Notes: generated by a model not told the origin, from the letters alone. 64,000 nt of DNA from Nonomuraea coxensis DSM 45129 (GCF_019397265.1 NZ_CP068985.1:8898501-8962500); one strand, 5' to 3'; positions 8,272 through 16,401 are shown, counted from the stretch's first letter. Translations and numbers: made by a program.

Positions 8272-10815
8272 TCAGGTGGCCGGCGCGCTGCCTTCGGAGA
8301 GGCCGAGCCGGCCCGCGAGCTCGGCCGCGGCGGGCGCTTCCAGCGCCTGGTAGATCTGGTACGCCTCCATGAGCAGCTCCCGCGTGGCGGGATCGCCCTG
8401 CCGCTCGCCGGCGTCCGCGAGCGCCACCAGCGTGCGCGCCTGGAGAGCGGGAACCTGCTCGTCGACCCAGTACCTCAGGGACCGGCGCAGGCGGGCGGAG
8501 GCATGGGGGTTGCCCTGGCGGGCCTCGATCTCGCCCAGGCTCAGCTCGGTGAGCGCCAGTCCCCAGCGGTGTCCCTGGTCGCGGAACAGCGCGGCGGCGG
8601 CGGTCAGCGCCTGTTTGACCTCCTCCAGCCGGTGCGGCTCGTGCGCCAGTGCCTCGCCCAGCACGCGCAGGCTCTGCGCGGTGCCGATCAGGTCGCCGAC
8701 CTGCTCGAAGATCGCGGCGGCCTCGCGGGCCGCCTCCTGCGCCTGCCGGGGCCGGTCGCAGGCGCGCAGCGCGCCGGCGAGTCCCCGCAGGGCGTACGCC
8801 TCGGTGAACCGCGCGCCGCACGAGCGGGCGATGCTGAGCGCGGAGGTGATGACGTCCACGGCCTCGGCCGTGTCACCCCGTTCGCGCAGCATGAATCCGA
8901 GGCTGGTGAGCGCGAGGGCCCTGGCGAGCGGCAGGTTGGCCTCCTCCAGCCGTTCGACGGCCGTGCGCAGCTCGGCCTCCGCCTCCTGGACGCGGCCGAT
9001 GAGGTTCAGCATGAAGCCGAGCTCCTTGCCGGCCAGGGCGGCGCCGGCCAGGTCGCCGATCTCCTCCGCCAGCGCCCTCCCGGAGGTCAGCGCCGACGTG
9101 GCGGCCTTCGGGTCGTCGAGCTCGATGAGGCTGCTGCCGAGCCCGCGCAGCATCGCCGCCTCCCCGGCGCGGTCGCCGGCGCTCCGGCAGGCGGTCCGCG
9201 CGACGGTCATGGCCCGCCGCCAGTCGTCGTAGTAGCCCCGCAGCTCGTAGAAGTCGGAGCCGCAGCCGGCCAGGCAGCGCGCCGTCGCGGCGAGACCCGC
9301 CTCCGCGCAGGCCGACACCAGCACGGCCAGCGCCTCCCGCTCGGCCTCGAACCACTCGACGGGCTGGTCGGCGAGGGCGGCGGCGGCCCGCTGGTCGGTG
9401 ACGGCCGCGGGGTGGTCCCTGTCGTCGAGGTAGAAGCGCAGGCAGTCGAGGTGGTCCTGCGCGTGCCTGGCCAGGGCCAGCCAGCCGGCGGCGGCGCGGG
9501 CCAGCGCGGCGGTCCACTCGGCTTGGGAGATCGTGGCCTCGCGCCGCTCGCGGGCGTACAGGCGGGTGATGTCGTGGAAGCGGTAGCGCGGCTGGCCGGC
9601 CCGGTCGGGGCCGAGCGCCTCCAGCAGGCGCGCGTCGAGCAGCTCTTCGAGGACGGCGGTTCCCGCGGCCGGATCGACGCCCAGCAGCGCGGCCACCGCC
9701 CACTCGGGGAAGGACGGCACTCCCAGCTCGCCGAGCAGCGCGAACGCTCGGGCGGCTGTGGGGGTGAGCCCTTCGTGGGCGAGGTGCAGCCCCGGGCGCA
9801 CGGCCAGGTCGCCGTGGCGCAGCTCGTTGAGCCGTCTTCGTTCGTCGGCCAGCAGCTCGTTGAGCGCCTCGACGCTCCAGTGCGGACGCGCGGCCAGCCG
9901 CGCCCCGGCGATCCGTACGGCCAGGGGCAGCCCGCCGCACGCCGAGACCAGCTCGACGGCCGCCGTGGGCTCCGCCCGTACCCGGTCCTCGCCGGCCACC
10001 TGGCAGAGCAGCTGCACGGCCGTCGGGCCGGACAGCGGCCGCAGGTCGATGGAGGTCACGCCGGGAAGGCCGGTCAGGGGTAATCGGCTGGTGATCACCG
10101 TCGCGACGCCCTTGGCCGGCAGGAGCTGCTCCACCTGGCGGTAGCCGCCTGCGTCGTCGATGACGAGGAGCACCCGCTGGACGGCCAGCCGGTCACGGAA
10201 CAGCGCGGCGCGGGCGTCCACGCCGGCGGGCAGGGCCGACCCGTCCACGCCGAGCGCCCGCAGCCACTGGGCGAGCACGTCGGCGGGGTCGACGGGGTCG
10301 GCGGTGGCGCCGCGCAGCGCCGCGTAGAGCTGCCCGTCGGGGAACCATGACGCGAAGCGATGACCCGCGTGCACGGCCAGGGCCGTCTTGCCGACGCCGG
10401 GCGGTCCGGAGAGCACCGCCAGCCGCGCGTTGTCGTTGCCGGGGTCGAGGACCGCGGCCAGGAGGGCGAGCTCGTCGTCGCGCCCGACGAAGTCGGGGGC
10501 GTCCGAGGGGAGCTGCCTGCAGGTCAGGCTGACGTCGGGGACGCGCGGGCCCCCGGCTTCGCGGTCCGCCCGGCCGGTGCGGCTCGCCCAGAACAGTGTG
10601 TGGCCGGCGGCGATGAACTCCTCCCGCTCCTCGCCGTCCAGGTCCAGCGCCGTGGCCAGTTGCTCCAGCGAACGGGGGCGTGGACTGCGGCCCCGGCCCC
10701 GTTCCAGCTCGGCGACCGAGCGGGAGCTGATGCCCGCCCGCTCGGCGAGCGCTTCCTGGGTGAGATGGTTGCGGAGCCGGTGGGATCGAAGCAGCACGCC
10801 GAAAGCGTCCCCCAC
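8272..10815 (-). CDS. XRE-family HTH / NB-ARC ATPase / TPR transcriptional regulator
   Basis: 847 residues from the GTG at 10815, chosen because GGGGAGG lies 8 nt upstream; an earlier GTG at 10854 has no usable spacing. Domains in order: an XRE helix-turn-helix (LTQEALAERAGISSRSVAELERGR, about residues 20-45), an NB-ARC-type ATPase with P-loop LSGPPGVGKTALA (about 135-150) and VLLVIDDAGG as Walker B, a winged-helix region, then TPR-like helical repeats to the C-terminus. There is no BTAD domain, so it is not a SARP. STAND proteins of this kind usually activate transcription when nucleotide and a ligand are bound. It is divergent from the cysteine-peptide operon, and both it and the VCBS operon are flanked by 12-bp-periodic AACGTC arrays. 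Probably the local activator. Confidence 0.85.
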   Translation of the reverse strand: MGDAFGVLLRSHRLRNHLTQEALAERAGISSRSVAELERGRGRSPRPRSLEQLATALDLDGEEREEFIAAGHTLFWASRTGRADREAGGPRVPDVSLTCRQLPSDAPDFVGRDDELALLAAVLDPGNDNARLAVLSGPPGVGKTALAVHAGHRFASWFPDGQLYAALRGATADPVDPADVLAQWLRALGVDGSALPAGVDARAALFRDRLAVQRVLLVIDDAGGYRQVEQLLPAKGVATVITSRLPLTGLPGVTSIDLRPLSGPTAVQLLCQVAGEDRVRAEPTAAVELVSACGGLPLAVRIAGARLAARPHWSVEALNELLADERRRLNELRHGDLAVRPGLHLAHEGLTPTAARAFALLGELGVPSFPEWAVAALLGVDPAAGTAVLEELLDARLLEALGPDRAGQPRYRFHDITRLYARERREATISQAEWTAALARAAAGWLALARHAQDHLDCLRFYLDDRDHPAAVTDQRAAAALADQPVEWFEAEREALAVLVSACAEAGLAATARCLAGCGSDFYELRGYYDDWRRAMTVARTACRSAGDRAGEAAMLRGLGSSLIELDDPKAATSALTSGRALAEEIGDLAGAALAGKELGFMLNLIGRVQEAEAELRTAVERLEEANLPLARALALTSLGFMLRERGDTAEAVDVITSALSIARSCGARFTEAYALRGLAGALRACDRPRQAQEAAREAAAIFEQVGDLIGTAQSLRVLGEALAHEPHRLEEVKQALTAAAALFRDQGHRWGLALTELSLGEIEARQGNPHASARLRRSLRYWVDEQVPALQARTLVALADAGERQGDPATRELLMEAYQIYQALEAPAAAELAGRLGLSEGSAPAT

Positions 10816-10870
10816 GTCTTGCGCCTCCCCGGGTTGGCGGCTGTGAGGTTCCACACCTTATGTCGTGATC

Positions 10871-10912
10871 AACGTCCGGCTCAACGTCCGCTCCAACGTC
10901 GGGGTGAACGTC
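10871..10912 (+). promoter_or_regulatory. Four AACGTC direct repeats at 12-bp period in the divergent promoter
   Basis: AACGTC occurs at 10871, 10883, 10895 and 10907, exactly 12 bp apart. The array lies 55 bp upstream of the regulator start (10815) and 83 bp upstream of the peptide start (10995). Regular spacing near one helical turn suggests cooperative binding of a multimer along one face. The same motif and spacing recur at 8198-8239. Likely operator for the adjacent regulator; direct evidence is lacking. Confidence 0.68.
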
Positions 10913-10994
10913 ATGGTGCGGTGATCGCCGGTCGGCTTTGCTGATGACGGCCGGGCCGCGCTGGGCGACCCGGCCGCACGGGAGGTAAGGTCAC

Positions 10995-11192
10995 ATGACC
11001 CGTATGATCACCGGTTTCACCGACCGCCTTGTCGGCGCCCTCGCGCCGAAGGCGCAGGCGCGTGCCGCGAGCTGCGACATCCTGTTCTGCTACTGCAAGG
11101 GCGTCTACCTGTACCAGCGGAAGCGGTGCCTGCGCGTCGACGGCACCTACGAGTGGGGCCCCTGCAACATCGTGACCAAGGGCGCCTGCTGA
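10995..11192 (+). CDS. Six-cysteine secreted peptide precursor (putative disulfide-rich bacteriocin-like peptide)
   Basis: 65 residues. A perfect GGAGGT at 10981-10986 sits 8 nt before the ATG. Residues 1-25 form a leader ending in ARAA that lacks a true hydrophobic core, so it is not a normal Sec signal. Residues 26-65 hold six cysteines (27, 32, 34, 45, 57, 65), aromatic residues and net positive charge, enough for three disulfides. The genes behind it supply a membrane thioredoxin, an ABC exporter with no C39 peptidase domain, and an S26 signal peptidase; an AxA-type cleavage near residues 20-25 would suit the last. Probable product: an exported, disulfide-stabilised 40-residue peptide with antimicrobial or signalling function. 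No lanthionine or other RiPP tailoring enzyme is next to it. The family is not recognised. Confidence 0.72.
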   Translation: MTRMITGFTDRLVGALAPKAQARAASCDILFCYCKGVYLYQRKRCLRVDGTYEWGPCNIVTKGAC

Positions 11193-11333
11193 GTGACGTT
11201 TTCCGTTGTGGTGTGCCAGGGCCTGCTCGTGGTGGTCCTTCTCGCCTCCGCGGCGAGCAGGCCGTGCGGCGGGCGGGCCCTGCGCGCCTTGGCGACACCG
11301 CGACGCGGGCGGCGTGATCGTCACCTTGCTTGA
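11193..11333 (+). pseudogene. Remnant of a MauE/DoxX-like membrane protein
   Basis: A GTG directly after the peptide stop opens a 46-codon frame: one hydrophobic helix (VVVCQGLLVVVLLASAAS), then RALRALATP, then out-of-frame sequence and a stop. The helix and the following arginine-rich turn look like the first segment of MauE/DoxX-type redox membrane proteins, which normally have four helices in about 140-190 residues. In the frame shifted relative to it, the sequence before the TlpA start reads VTLLDDLVELFPPSPTS, like a MauE C-terminus. Both ends with no middle suggest an internal deletion plus frame loss. Alternatively it is a genuine short membrane peptide; the resemblance is by eye only. 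Confidence 0.4.
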
Positions 11334-11383
11334 CGACCTGGTCGAGCTTTTCCCACCCTCTCCGACCTCCTGGAGGAGACTCG

Positions 11384-11971
11384 ATGGCATACGTGGTCGC
11401 GGCCCTGGTTCTCGTCGGCCTGCTGGGCGCCCTCAACCTGATGCTCGCCGTCGGCGTCGTACGCCGGTTACGTGAGCACTCCGCGGAGCTGGCCGCCCTG
11501 CGGAGCGGCGGGGCCGCCGCGGACGCGGGCGCGCTCTCGTCGTTCGGTGAGGTCGCGCTCCGCGACGGCTCGCCGGTCGGCGCGTTCACCGCCGTCGCCG
11601 TGGACGGCGAGCCGGTCACCCTCGGGACGTTCGGCGACCGCCCGCTGGTCGGCTTCTTCTCCCCCGGTTGTACGCCGTGCGAGGAGCAGTTGCCCGCCTT
11701 CGTGGAGTTCGCGGCGGACCGGCCGGGAGGCCGGGGCACGCGGCTGGCCGTCGTCGTGGGCGCCGGCGAGGAGACCGCGGAGACCGTCGAACGTCTCAGC
11801 CCGGTGGCGACGGTGGTGGTGGAGCCCGACGGCGGGCCGGTGCAGCAGGCGTTCGGGGTGACCGGGTTCCCGGCCTTCGTCCTGGTGTCGGACGGCCTGG
11901 TGACCGCGTCGCACTACCAGCTCCACGCCGTCGCCGGCCGGGACGCCGCCGCCCTGTCGGCCGCGGGTTGA
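11384..11971 (+). CDS. TlpA/ResA-type membrane-anchored thioredoxin-like protein
   Basis: 195 residues. A GGAGGAG motif precedes the ATG. One N-terminal transmembrane helix (about residues 3-25) and a short coiled linker lead into a thioredoxin fold with the redox motif GCTPC at about residues 96-100 in GFFSPGCTPCEEQLP, and the cis-proline region GFPAFVL. The domain would face outside the membrane and make, reduce or isomerise disulfides. MauD/TlpA proteins usually pair with a MauE-type electron donor; only a remnant of one appears just upstream, so partner supply is unclear. Its position between a six-cysteine peptide and an exporter points to maturation of that peptide. Confidence 0.85.
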   Translation: MAYVVAALVLVGLLGALNLMLAVGVVRRLREHSAELAALRSGGAAADAGALSSFGEVALRDGSPVGAFTAVAVDGEPVTLGTFGDRPLVGFFSPGCTPCEEQLPAFVEFAADRPGGRGTRLAVVVGAGEETAETVERLSPVATVVVEPDGGPVQQAFGVTGFPAFVLVSDGLVTASHYQLHAVAGRDAAALSAAG

Positions 11972-11985
11972 GAATCACCGCTCCG

Positions 11986-13806
11986 ATGTCACCTCATGTC
12001 GCCAGGCGGGCGTTGTCGCTCGCCCGGCACGCCGCTCCCGCGCAGGCCACGGCCTACCTGGGCCTGTCCCTCCTCAGCGGGCTGGCCCCGCCGACGGCCG
12101 CGTGGCTGACGAAGTTCATGATCGACCGGCTCGTGGCCGGCCAGGTGCGGTGGCTGGACGTGCTCGGGCTGACCACCGCGCTGGTCGCCGTCGGGGTGGC
12201 CGTCGCGTTCGTCCCGCACGCCGTCCGCTACCTGCAGGCGGAGACGGGCCGGCGCGTGCAGCTGCTGGCCAACTCCCGGCTGTACGCCGCGGTGGACCGC
12301 TTCGTCGGCCTTCGCCGTTTCGAGGATCCCGCGTTCCTCGACCGCCTGCAGATCGCCAGGTCGAGCGGCGTGAGCGGACCGGGCGACGTGCTGGACGGCG
12401 GCCTCGGCGCCGTCCAGGCCGTGGTCACGGTCAGCGGCTTCGCGGGCACCCTGCTCGTGCTCGACCCCTGGATCGCCGTCGCGGTCGTGCTCGCCGCCGT
12501 CCCCGCCCTGCTGGCCGAGCTCGCACTCAGCAGGCGCAGGGTCGCGATGGTGACCGAGATCGGCCAGGCCGAACGCCGGGAGCTGTTCTACTCCGGCCTG
12601 CTGACCGATCCGAGGACCGCGAAGGAGCTGCGGCTGTTCGGCGCCGGCCCGTACCTCTGGCGTCGCATGGCGGCGGAGATCAGGACGATCAACGACGCGC
12701 ACCGGGGGATCGACCGGCGCCGGCTGGCCGTCCAGGGTGGGCTGGCCGTGCTGGGCGCGACGGTGGCGGGCGCCCTGCTGCTGTGGGTGGTCCGCTCGGC
12801 CGTGGCGGGGACGCTCACGGTCGGCGACGTGGCGCTCGTGGTCGCCGCGGTCGGCGCCGTCCAGGGAGCCCTCGCCAACCTGGTCACCGAGGCGGTGTGC
12901 GTGCACCAGGCGCTGGCGCTCTTCGAGCGCTACCTGGCCGTGGTCGACGCTGGCCCGGACCTGCCGGTCCGTGAGGACCCGACGCCGGTCGCGCCGCTGC
13001 GGCGCGGCATCGAGCTGCGCGACGTGTGGTTCCGCTACGCCGACGACCAGCCCTGGGTGCTCAGCGGCGTGAGCCTCACGCTCCCGGCCGGGCGCGCGAC
13101 CGCCGTCGTCGGGCTCAACGGCGCGGGCAAGACCACGCTGATCAAGCTGCTGTGCCGCTTCTACGACCCGACCCGGGGGGCGATCCTCTGGGACGGCGTC
13201 GACCTGCGGGACCTCGACCCGGTGGAGCTGCGGCGCCGGGTCAGGGCCGTCTTCCAGGACGCGACCGCGTACGACCTCACGGCCAGGGAGAACATCGGCA
13301 TCGGAGACCTGACCGCGTTGTCCGATCCTCCCCGGATCGAGCGCGCGGCGCGGCAGGCCGGCGTGCACGAGGTCATCACCAGGCTCCGGCACGGCTACGA
13401 GACGCTGCTCACCCGGATCTTCTACTCGGAGGCCGACCGGGCCGACCCGGACACCGGGGTGGTCCTGTCCGGCGGGCAGTGGCAGCGGCTGTCGATCGCC
13501 CGAGGTCTCGTGCTCGACAAGCCGGACCTTCTCGTGCTCGACGAGCCGAGCTCCGCCCTGGACGCGGAGGCGGAGCACGGGGTGCACGCCCGGCTCAGGG
13601 CGCACAGGAGCGGGCTGACCAGCGTGCTCATCTCGCACCGCCTGGGCGTCGTACGGGAGGCCGACCTGATCGTCGTCCTCTCCGGCGGGCGGATCGTCGA
13701 GCGCGGCACCCACGCCGACCTGCTGGCGCACGACGGGGAGTACGCGCGGCTCTTCGCGCTGCAGGCGGCCGGCTACCGCACCGCCGACCCGGAGACGATC
13801 GCGTGA
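11986..13806 (+). CDS. ABC exporter, fused permease and ATP-binding protein
   Basis: 606 residues. Six-helix transmembrane domain over roughly residues 20-300, then an ABC ATPase with Walker A GLNGAGKTT, Q-loop region AVFQDATAYD, signature LSGGQWQRL, Walker B LLVLDEPSS and the switch histidine in LISHRLG. There is no N-terminal C39 peptidase, so leader removal must be done by another enzyme; the S26 peptidase overlapping its end is the obvious candidate. It probably works as a homodimer exporting the six-cysteine peptide. Start ATG is 14 bp after the TlpA stop. The stop overlaps the next start in GTGA, indicating translational coupling. Confidence 0.88.
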   Translation: MSPHVARRALSLARHAAPAQATAYLGLSLLSGLAPPTAAWLTKFMIDRLVAGQVRWLDVLGLTTALVAVGVAVAFVPHAVRYLQAETGRRVQLLANSRLYAAVDRFVGLRRFEDPAFLDRLQIARSSGVSGPGDVLDGGLGAVQAVVTVSGFAGTLLVLDPWIAVAVVLAAVPALLAELALSRRRVAMVTEIGQAERRELFYSGLLTDPRTAKELRLFGAGPYLWRRMAAEIRTINDAHRGIDRRRLAVQGGLAVLGATVAGALLLWVVRSAVAGTLTVGDVALVVAAVGAVQGALANLVTEAVCVHQALALFERYLAVVDAGPDLPVREDPTPVAPLRRGIELRDVWFRYADDQPWVLSGVSLTLPAGRATAVVGLNGAGKTTLIKLLCRFYDPTRGAILWDGVDLRDLDPVELRRRVRAVFQDATAYDLTARENIGIGDLTALSDPPRIERAARQAGVHEVITRLRHGYETLLTRIFYSEADRADPDTGVVLSGGQWQRLSIARGLVLDKPDLLVLDEPSSALDAEAEHGVHARLRAHRSGLTSVLISHRLGVVREADLIVVLSGGRIVERGTHADLLAHDGEYARLFALQAAGYRTADPETIA

Positions 13807-14288
13807 CCGCCGTCCTCGCCGGGGCCTGCGCCCTCGCCCTCACCGTGCTCGCGGTCGTCGTGCTCGCGGTCGTCGTGCTCCGGCGGCGCGTCGTGGTGGT
13901 CTCGGTGAACGGGCCCAGCATGGCGCCGACCCTCCGGCACGGAGACCGGGTGCTGGTACGGCGCACGACCGGGGTGACGCCGGCCAGGGGCGACATCGTG
14001 GTGGTCAGCGAGCCGGGGCCGTGCCGGCCGGGAGCGCCCGCGGGCGCTTCCGACCCGTCGCTGGTGGTCAAACGGGTCGTGGCGGTGGCGGGCGACGCGG
14101 AGCCCGACTTCCTGCCCGGCTGGGCGCGGCGGCCCGAGGGCGTCGTACGCGCAGGAGAACTCATCGTCCTGGGCGACAACCCCGAGTCGAGCTGGGACTC
14201 CCGGCAGTTCGGGGCGGTGCGCGCCGAGCAGGTGCTCGGCGTGGTGCTCCGCCCGCTCAAGAACCCTATGGAAAGGAAACGACCGTGA
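13803..14288 (+). CDS. S26 family signal peptidase (LepB-like)
   Basis: 161 residues. A hydrophobic N-terminal helix (LALTVLAVVVLAVVVL) anchors the protein with the active site outside. The catalytic serine is in NGPSMAPTL (about residue 40) and the lysine in LVVKRVVAVAGD; box E is GDNPESSWDSRQFG. All parts of the Ser/Lys dyad are present in a short, single-helix form like specialised type I peptidases rather than the long housekeeping enzyme. It overlaps the ABC exporter by GTGA and the next gene by GTGA. Likely role: removing the leader of the six-cysteine peptide, and perhaps the signal peptide of the downstream secreted protein. Confidence 0.88.
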   Translation: MTAVLAGACALALTVLAVVVLAVVVLRRRVVVVSVNGPSMAPTLRHGDRVLVRRTTGVTPARGDIVVVSEPGPCRPGAPAGASDPSLVVKRVVAVAGDAEPDFLPGWARRPEGVVRAGELIVLGDNPESSWDSRQFGAVRAEQVLGVVLRPLKNPMERKRP

Positions 14289-15466
14289 AACGCATCATCG
14301 CCGCGGCGGCTGCCGCCGGCGCCGTGCTGTTCGGCCTTCAGGCGCCGGCCCACGCGGACACCCCCACCATTTTCGGCTCCTCCGTCCATCAGGCGCCGGG
14401 GCAGACGTTCGCCCAGGCGCTGGCGGCCACGGACGCCGCCTACGGCAAGCCCCCGGCGCTGCGGGTCTTCTACTCCGGCGCCCCCGGCGCCTGGACCGAC
14501 GCGAAGCTCAACACCCCGGGCCGGACGACCATCGTGTCGTTCAAGTACGCGCCGAAGGACGTGCTGGCCGGCAAGCACGACGCCCAGTTGCGCGCGTGGT
14601 TCGCGAGCGCGCCCCGGGACCGGGACGTCTTCTGGTGCTTCTACCACGAGCCCGAGAACGAGATCGAGGACGGGGTCTTCACCGCGGCGGACTACCGGGC
14701 GGCGTGGAGACGCATCGACGGCCTCGCCGACGAGGCCGGGAACGCGCGCCTGTCCGCCACCACGATCCTGATGGACTGGACGCTCACCCCGGCCAGCGGC
14801 CGGCGCTGGCAGGACTACTACCCCGGCTCCCAGTACGTCGACGTCATGGCCTGGGACGTCTACGGCTTCAACGAGGCGAACTCCGAGACGATGGCCGCCC
14901 ACAACGCGAGCCGCCCCGGCCTTGAGGTCGCCAGGTCGCAGGGCAAGCCGTACGCCGTGGCCGAGCTCGGCGTGCGCGACCACGCCAACCGTCCGGCGAT
15001 GCTGCGCGACATCGCGAAGTGGATGCGCAACACGGCCGGCGCGCGCTTCGTCACGTACTTCGACGCCTACGGCTGGCCGGAGTACGCCCTGGGCGGCGAC
15101 GACGCGAGCGTGCAGGCGTGGCGCGCGGCGGTGACCGGCACGCTGTTCGCCGGCACTCCGGTGATGACCACCACCGCCGGACCGGCGGCACCGACCTCGA
15201 CCTCGATCGAGTGGACGACCCGGGTCGATCCCGCGCAGAAGAGCGGGTGGGTCTCGTGCGCGTCGTGGACCGTCGCGGGCGCCGGCGGCTTCTCCGAAGG
15301 CCCGCGGCGCCTCGTCACCGGCAACCCCGAGACGATCACGTGCTCGCGGAGCGGTCTGACGCCGAGCACGGCGTACCGGGCCCGGCTCAAGTGGTGGGAC
15401 GCCGAGACCGGCGGAACGGTGCTCCACACCAGCAACACCGTCGACCAGACGACCGCCGCAGCCTAA
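14285..15466 (+). CDS. Secreted GH26-like glycoside hydrolase with C-terminal Fn3-like domain
   Basis: 393 residues from the GTG overlapping the S26 stop, with a purine-rich GGAAAGGAAA upstream. Sec signal peptide about residues 1-24 (QAPAHAD). The middle domain resembles family 26 beta-mannanase-type barrels: FYHEPENEIE carries the probable acid/base Glu and YAVAELGVRD the probable nucleophile Glu. The last 100 residues contain WTTRVDP and GLTPSTAYRARLKWWD, a fibronectin-III-like fold. Coupling to the exporter and peptidase genes is unusual for a polysaccharide hydrolase and suggests it is made together with the cysteine peptide, for example to loosen a target or own wall polysaccharide. Substrate unknown. 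Confidence 0.75.
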   Translation: MKRIIAAAAAAGAVLFGLQAPAHADTPTIFGSSVHQAPGQTFAQALAATDAAYGKPPALRVFYSGAPGAWTDAKLNTPGRTTIVSFKYAPKDVLAGKHDAQLRAWFASAPRDRDVFWCFYHEPENEIEDGVFTAADYRAAWRRIDGLADEAGNARLSATTILMDWTLTPASGRRWQDYYPGSQYVDVMAWDVYGFNEANSETMAAHNASRPGLEVARSQGKPYAVAELGVRDHANRPAMLRDIAKWMRNTAGARFVTYFDAYGWPEYALGGDDASVQAWRAAVTGTLFAGTPVMTTTAGPAAPTSTSIEWTTRVDPAQKSGWVSCASWTVAGAGGFSEGPRRLVTGNPETITCSRSGLTPSTAYRARLKWWDAETGGTVLHTSNTVDQTTAAA

Positions 15467-15482
15467 CCCGTCCGGGCCCCCT

Positions 15483-15681
15483 TCAGAGCGGGCAGATGAC
15501 GTCCGGCAGGCCCGCGGGGAGGCCGCGGCGCTCGTCCTCGCTGAGCTCGCGGCCGATGACGGCGCGAAGGTGGGATGCTCCTCAGCAGCGTCCCGCCGTC
15601 GTCGGCCGAGGCGAGGAACTGCTGCTCGGCGGCGAAGGTGCAGGTGGTCAGCTCGACGGCGGCGGAGCCGAGCACGCGCAT
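15483..15681 (-). pseudogene. Small hypothetical gene with a frameshift
   Basis: From the ATG at 15681 the frame reads MRVLGSAAVELTTCTFAAEQ and continues to about ADDGGTLLRSIP. Near 15574 coding quality switches to the next frame, which continues AVIGRELSEDERRGLPAGL and ends PDVICPL at a TGA (15483-15485). Loss of one C in a CCCACC run would restore a single protein of about 66 residues. Family unknown. Either a real +1 frameshift or a sequencing error. Confidence 0.5.
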
Positions 15682-15711
15682 GAACCGGTCCTCTTCGAGG
15701 ATCCCCAGGGA

Positions 15712-16173
15712 TCAGCGCTTCTTGGCGCTCCGCCGTCCCAGGACGAACAGGATCGTGCCGATCGAGGCGAACACCGCGCCCAGCCCGCCGGTGATCACCG
15801 GGGCCAGGAACGCCGACCAGAACGTGGAGATCCGCGCGTCGGACGGATTGCCGGGGTCGTAGGCGACGGGCACGCCTTCGCCCTCTCTGTAGGCAGGCGG
15901 GTTGTTGCCGGTGGAGCTCTGGAACGAGTACTGCCTGCCGCCGGCGGTGAACTCCACGGTCGGGTACCACGTGGTGCTGCGGCGCGTGTAGCCGTCGGAG
16001 TCCCGTGACGTGGTGGTCCGCGCGGTCAGCCCGGTCACGGTCCCCTCCGTGCGCTGGGCCGAGGCCAGGAAGCTCGCCGTGGAGGCGGTCAGCGCGACGG
16101 TGACGCCGAGCAGGACCAGTCCGGCCAGCGCGAAGATCGCGCCGACGAGGGTGAGGGGCCGTCCGTTGTGCAT
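15712..16173 (-). CDS. DUF3592 family membrane protein
   Basis: 153 residues. Two transmembrane helices (about residues 8-35 and 118-145) enclose an extracytoplasmic beta domain with WYPTVEFTAGGRQYSFQSS and a loop VPVAYDPGNPSDARI. This arrangement, with the YP.V.F...G and V.YDP.NP pattern, is characteristic of DUF3592. Its function is unknown; members are small envelope proteins. It stands alone between a frameshifted gene and a 228-bp region (16174-16401) in which I see only a 20-codon minus-strand frame without a ribosome site. Confidence 0.75.
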   Translation of the reverse strand: MHNGRPLTLVGAIFALAGLVLLGVTVALTASTASFLASAQRTEGTVTGLTARTTTSRDSDGYTRRSTTWYPTVEFTAGGRQYSFQSSTGNNPPAYREGEGVPVAYDPGNPSDARISTFWSAFLAPVITGGLGAVFASIGTILFVLGRRSAKKR

Positions 16174-16401
16174 GGGACGAGTCTCTCAACATCTACGGTT
16201 CTCGTCGCCTCGGCGGTGAGCACGGAGCAGCGGCCCGTCAGGCGTGGGAGCGGACGGCGAGGTCGGGCTGATCGAGGTAGATGTAGTGCTCGCTCTTCAT
16301 GGCCGCCCCCGAACCGGGACGCCATCACCGTCTACCTCGACGCGGTACGGCGCAGGGGCAGCGGTTGATCATCGGGTCCCGGCCCCGCCGGGACCCGACG
16401 A

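Noticed and set aside
8272..10815. Regulator as a SARP
   Set aside because: The N-terminus is an XRE helix-turn-helix and there is no BTAD domain; the repeats are at 12 bp, not 11 bp.
10995..11192. Six-cysteine peptide as a lanthipeptide or thiopeptide precursor
   Set aside because: No LanB/LanC/LanM, YcaO or radical SAM gene is nearby; the linked thioredoxin favours disulfides.
16238..16300. 20-codon minus-strand frame MKSEHYIYLDQPDLAVRSHA
   Set aside because: No ribosome site, no neighbours typical of a peptide cluster, and too short to support.
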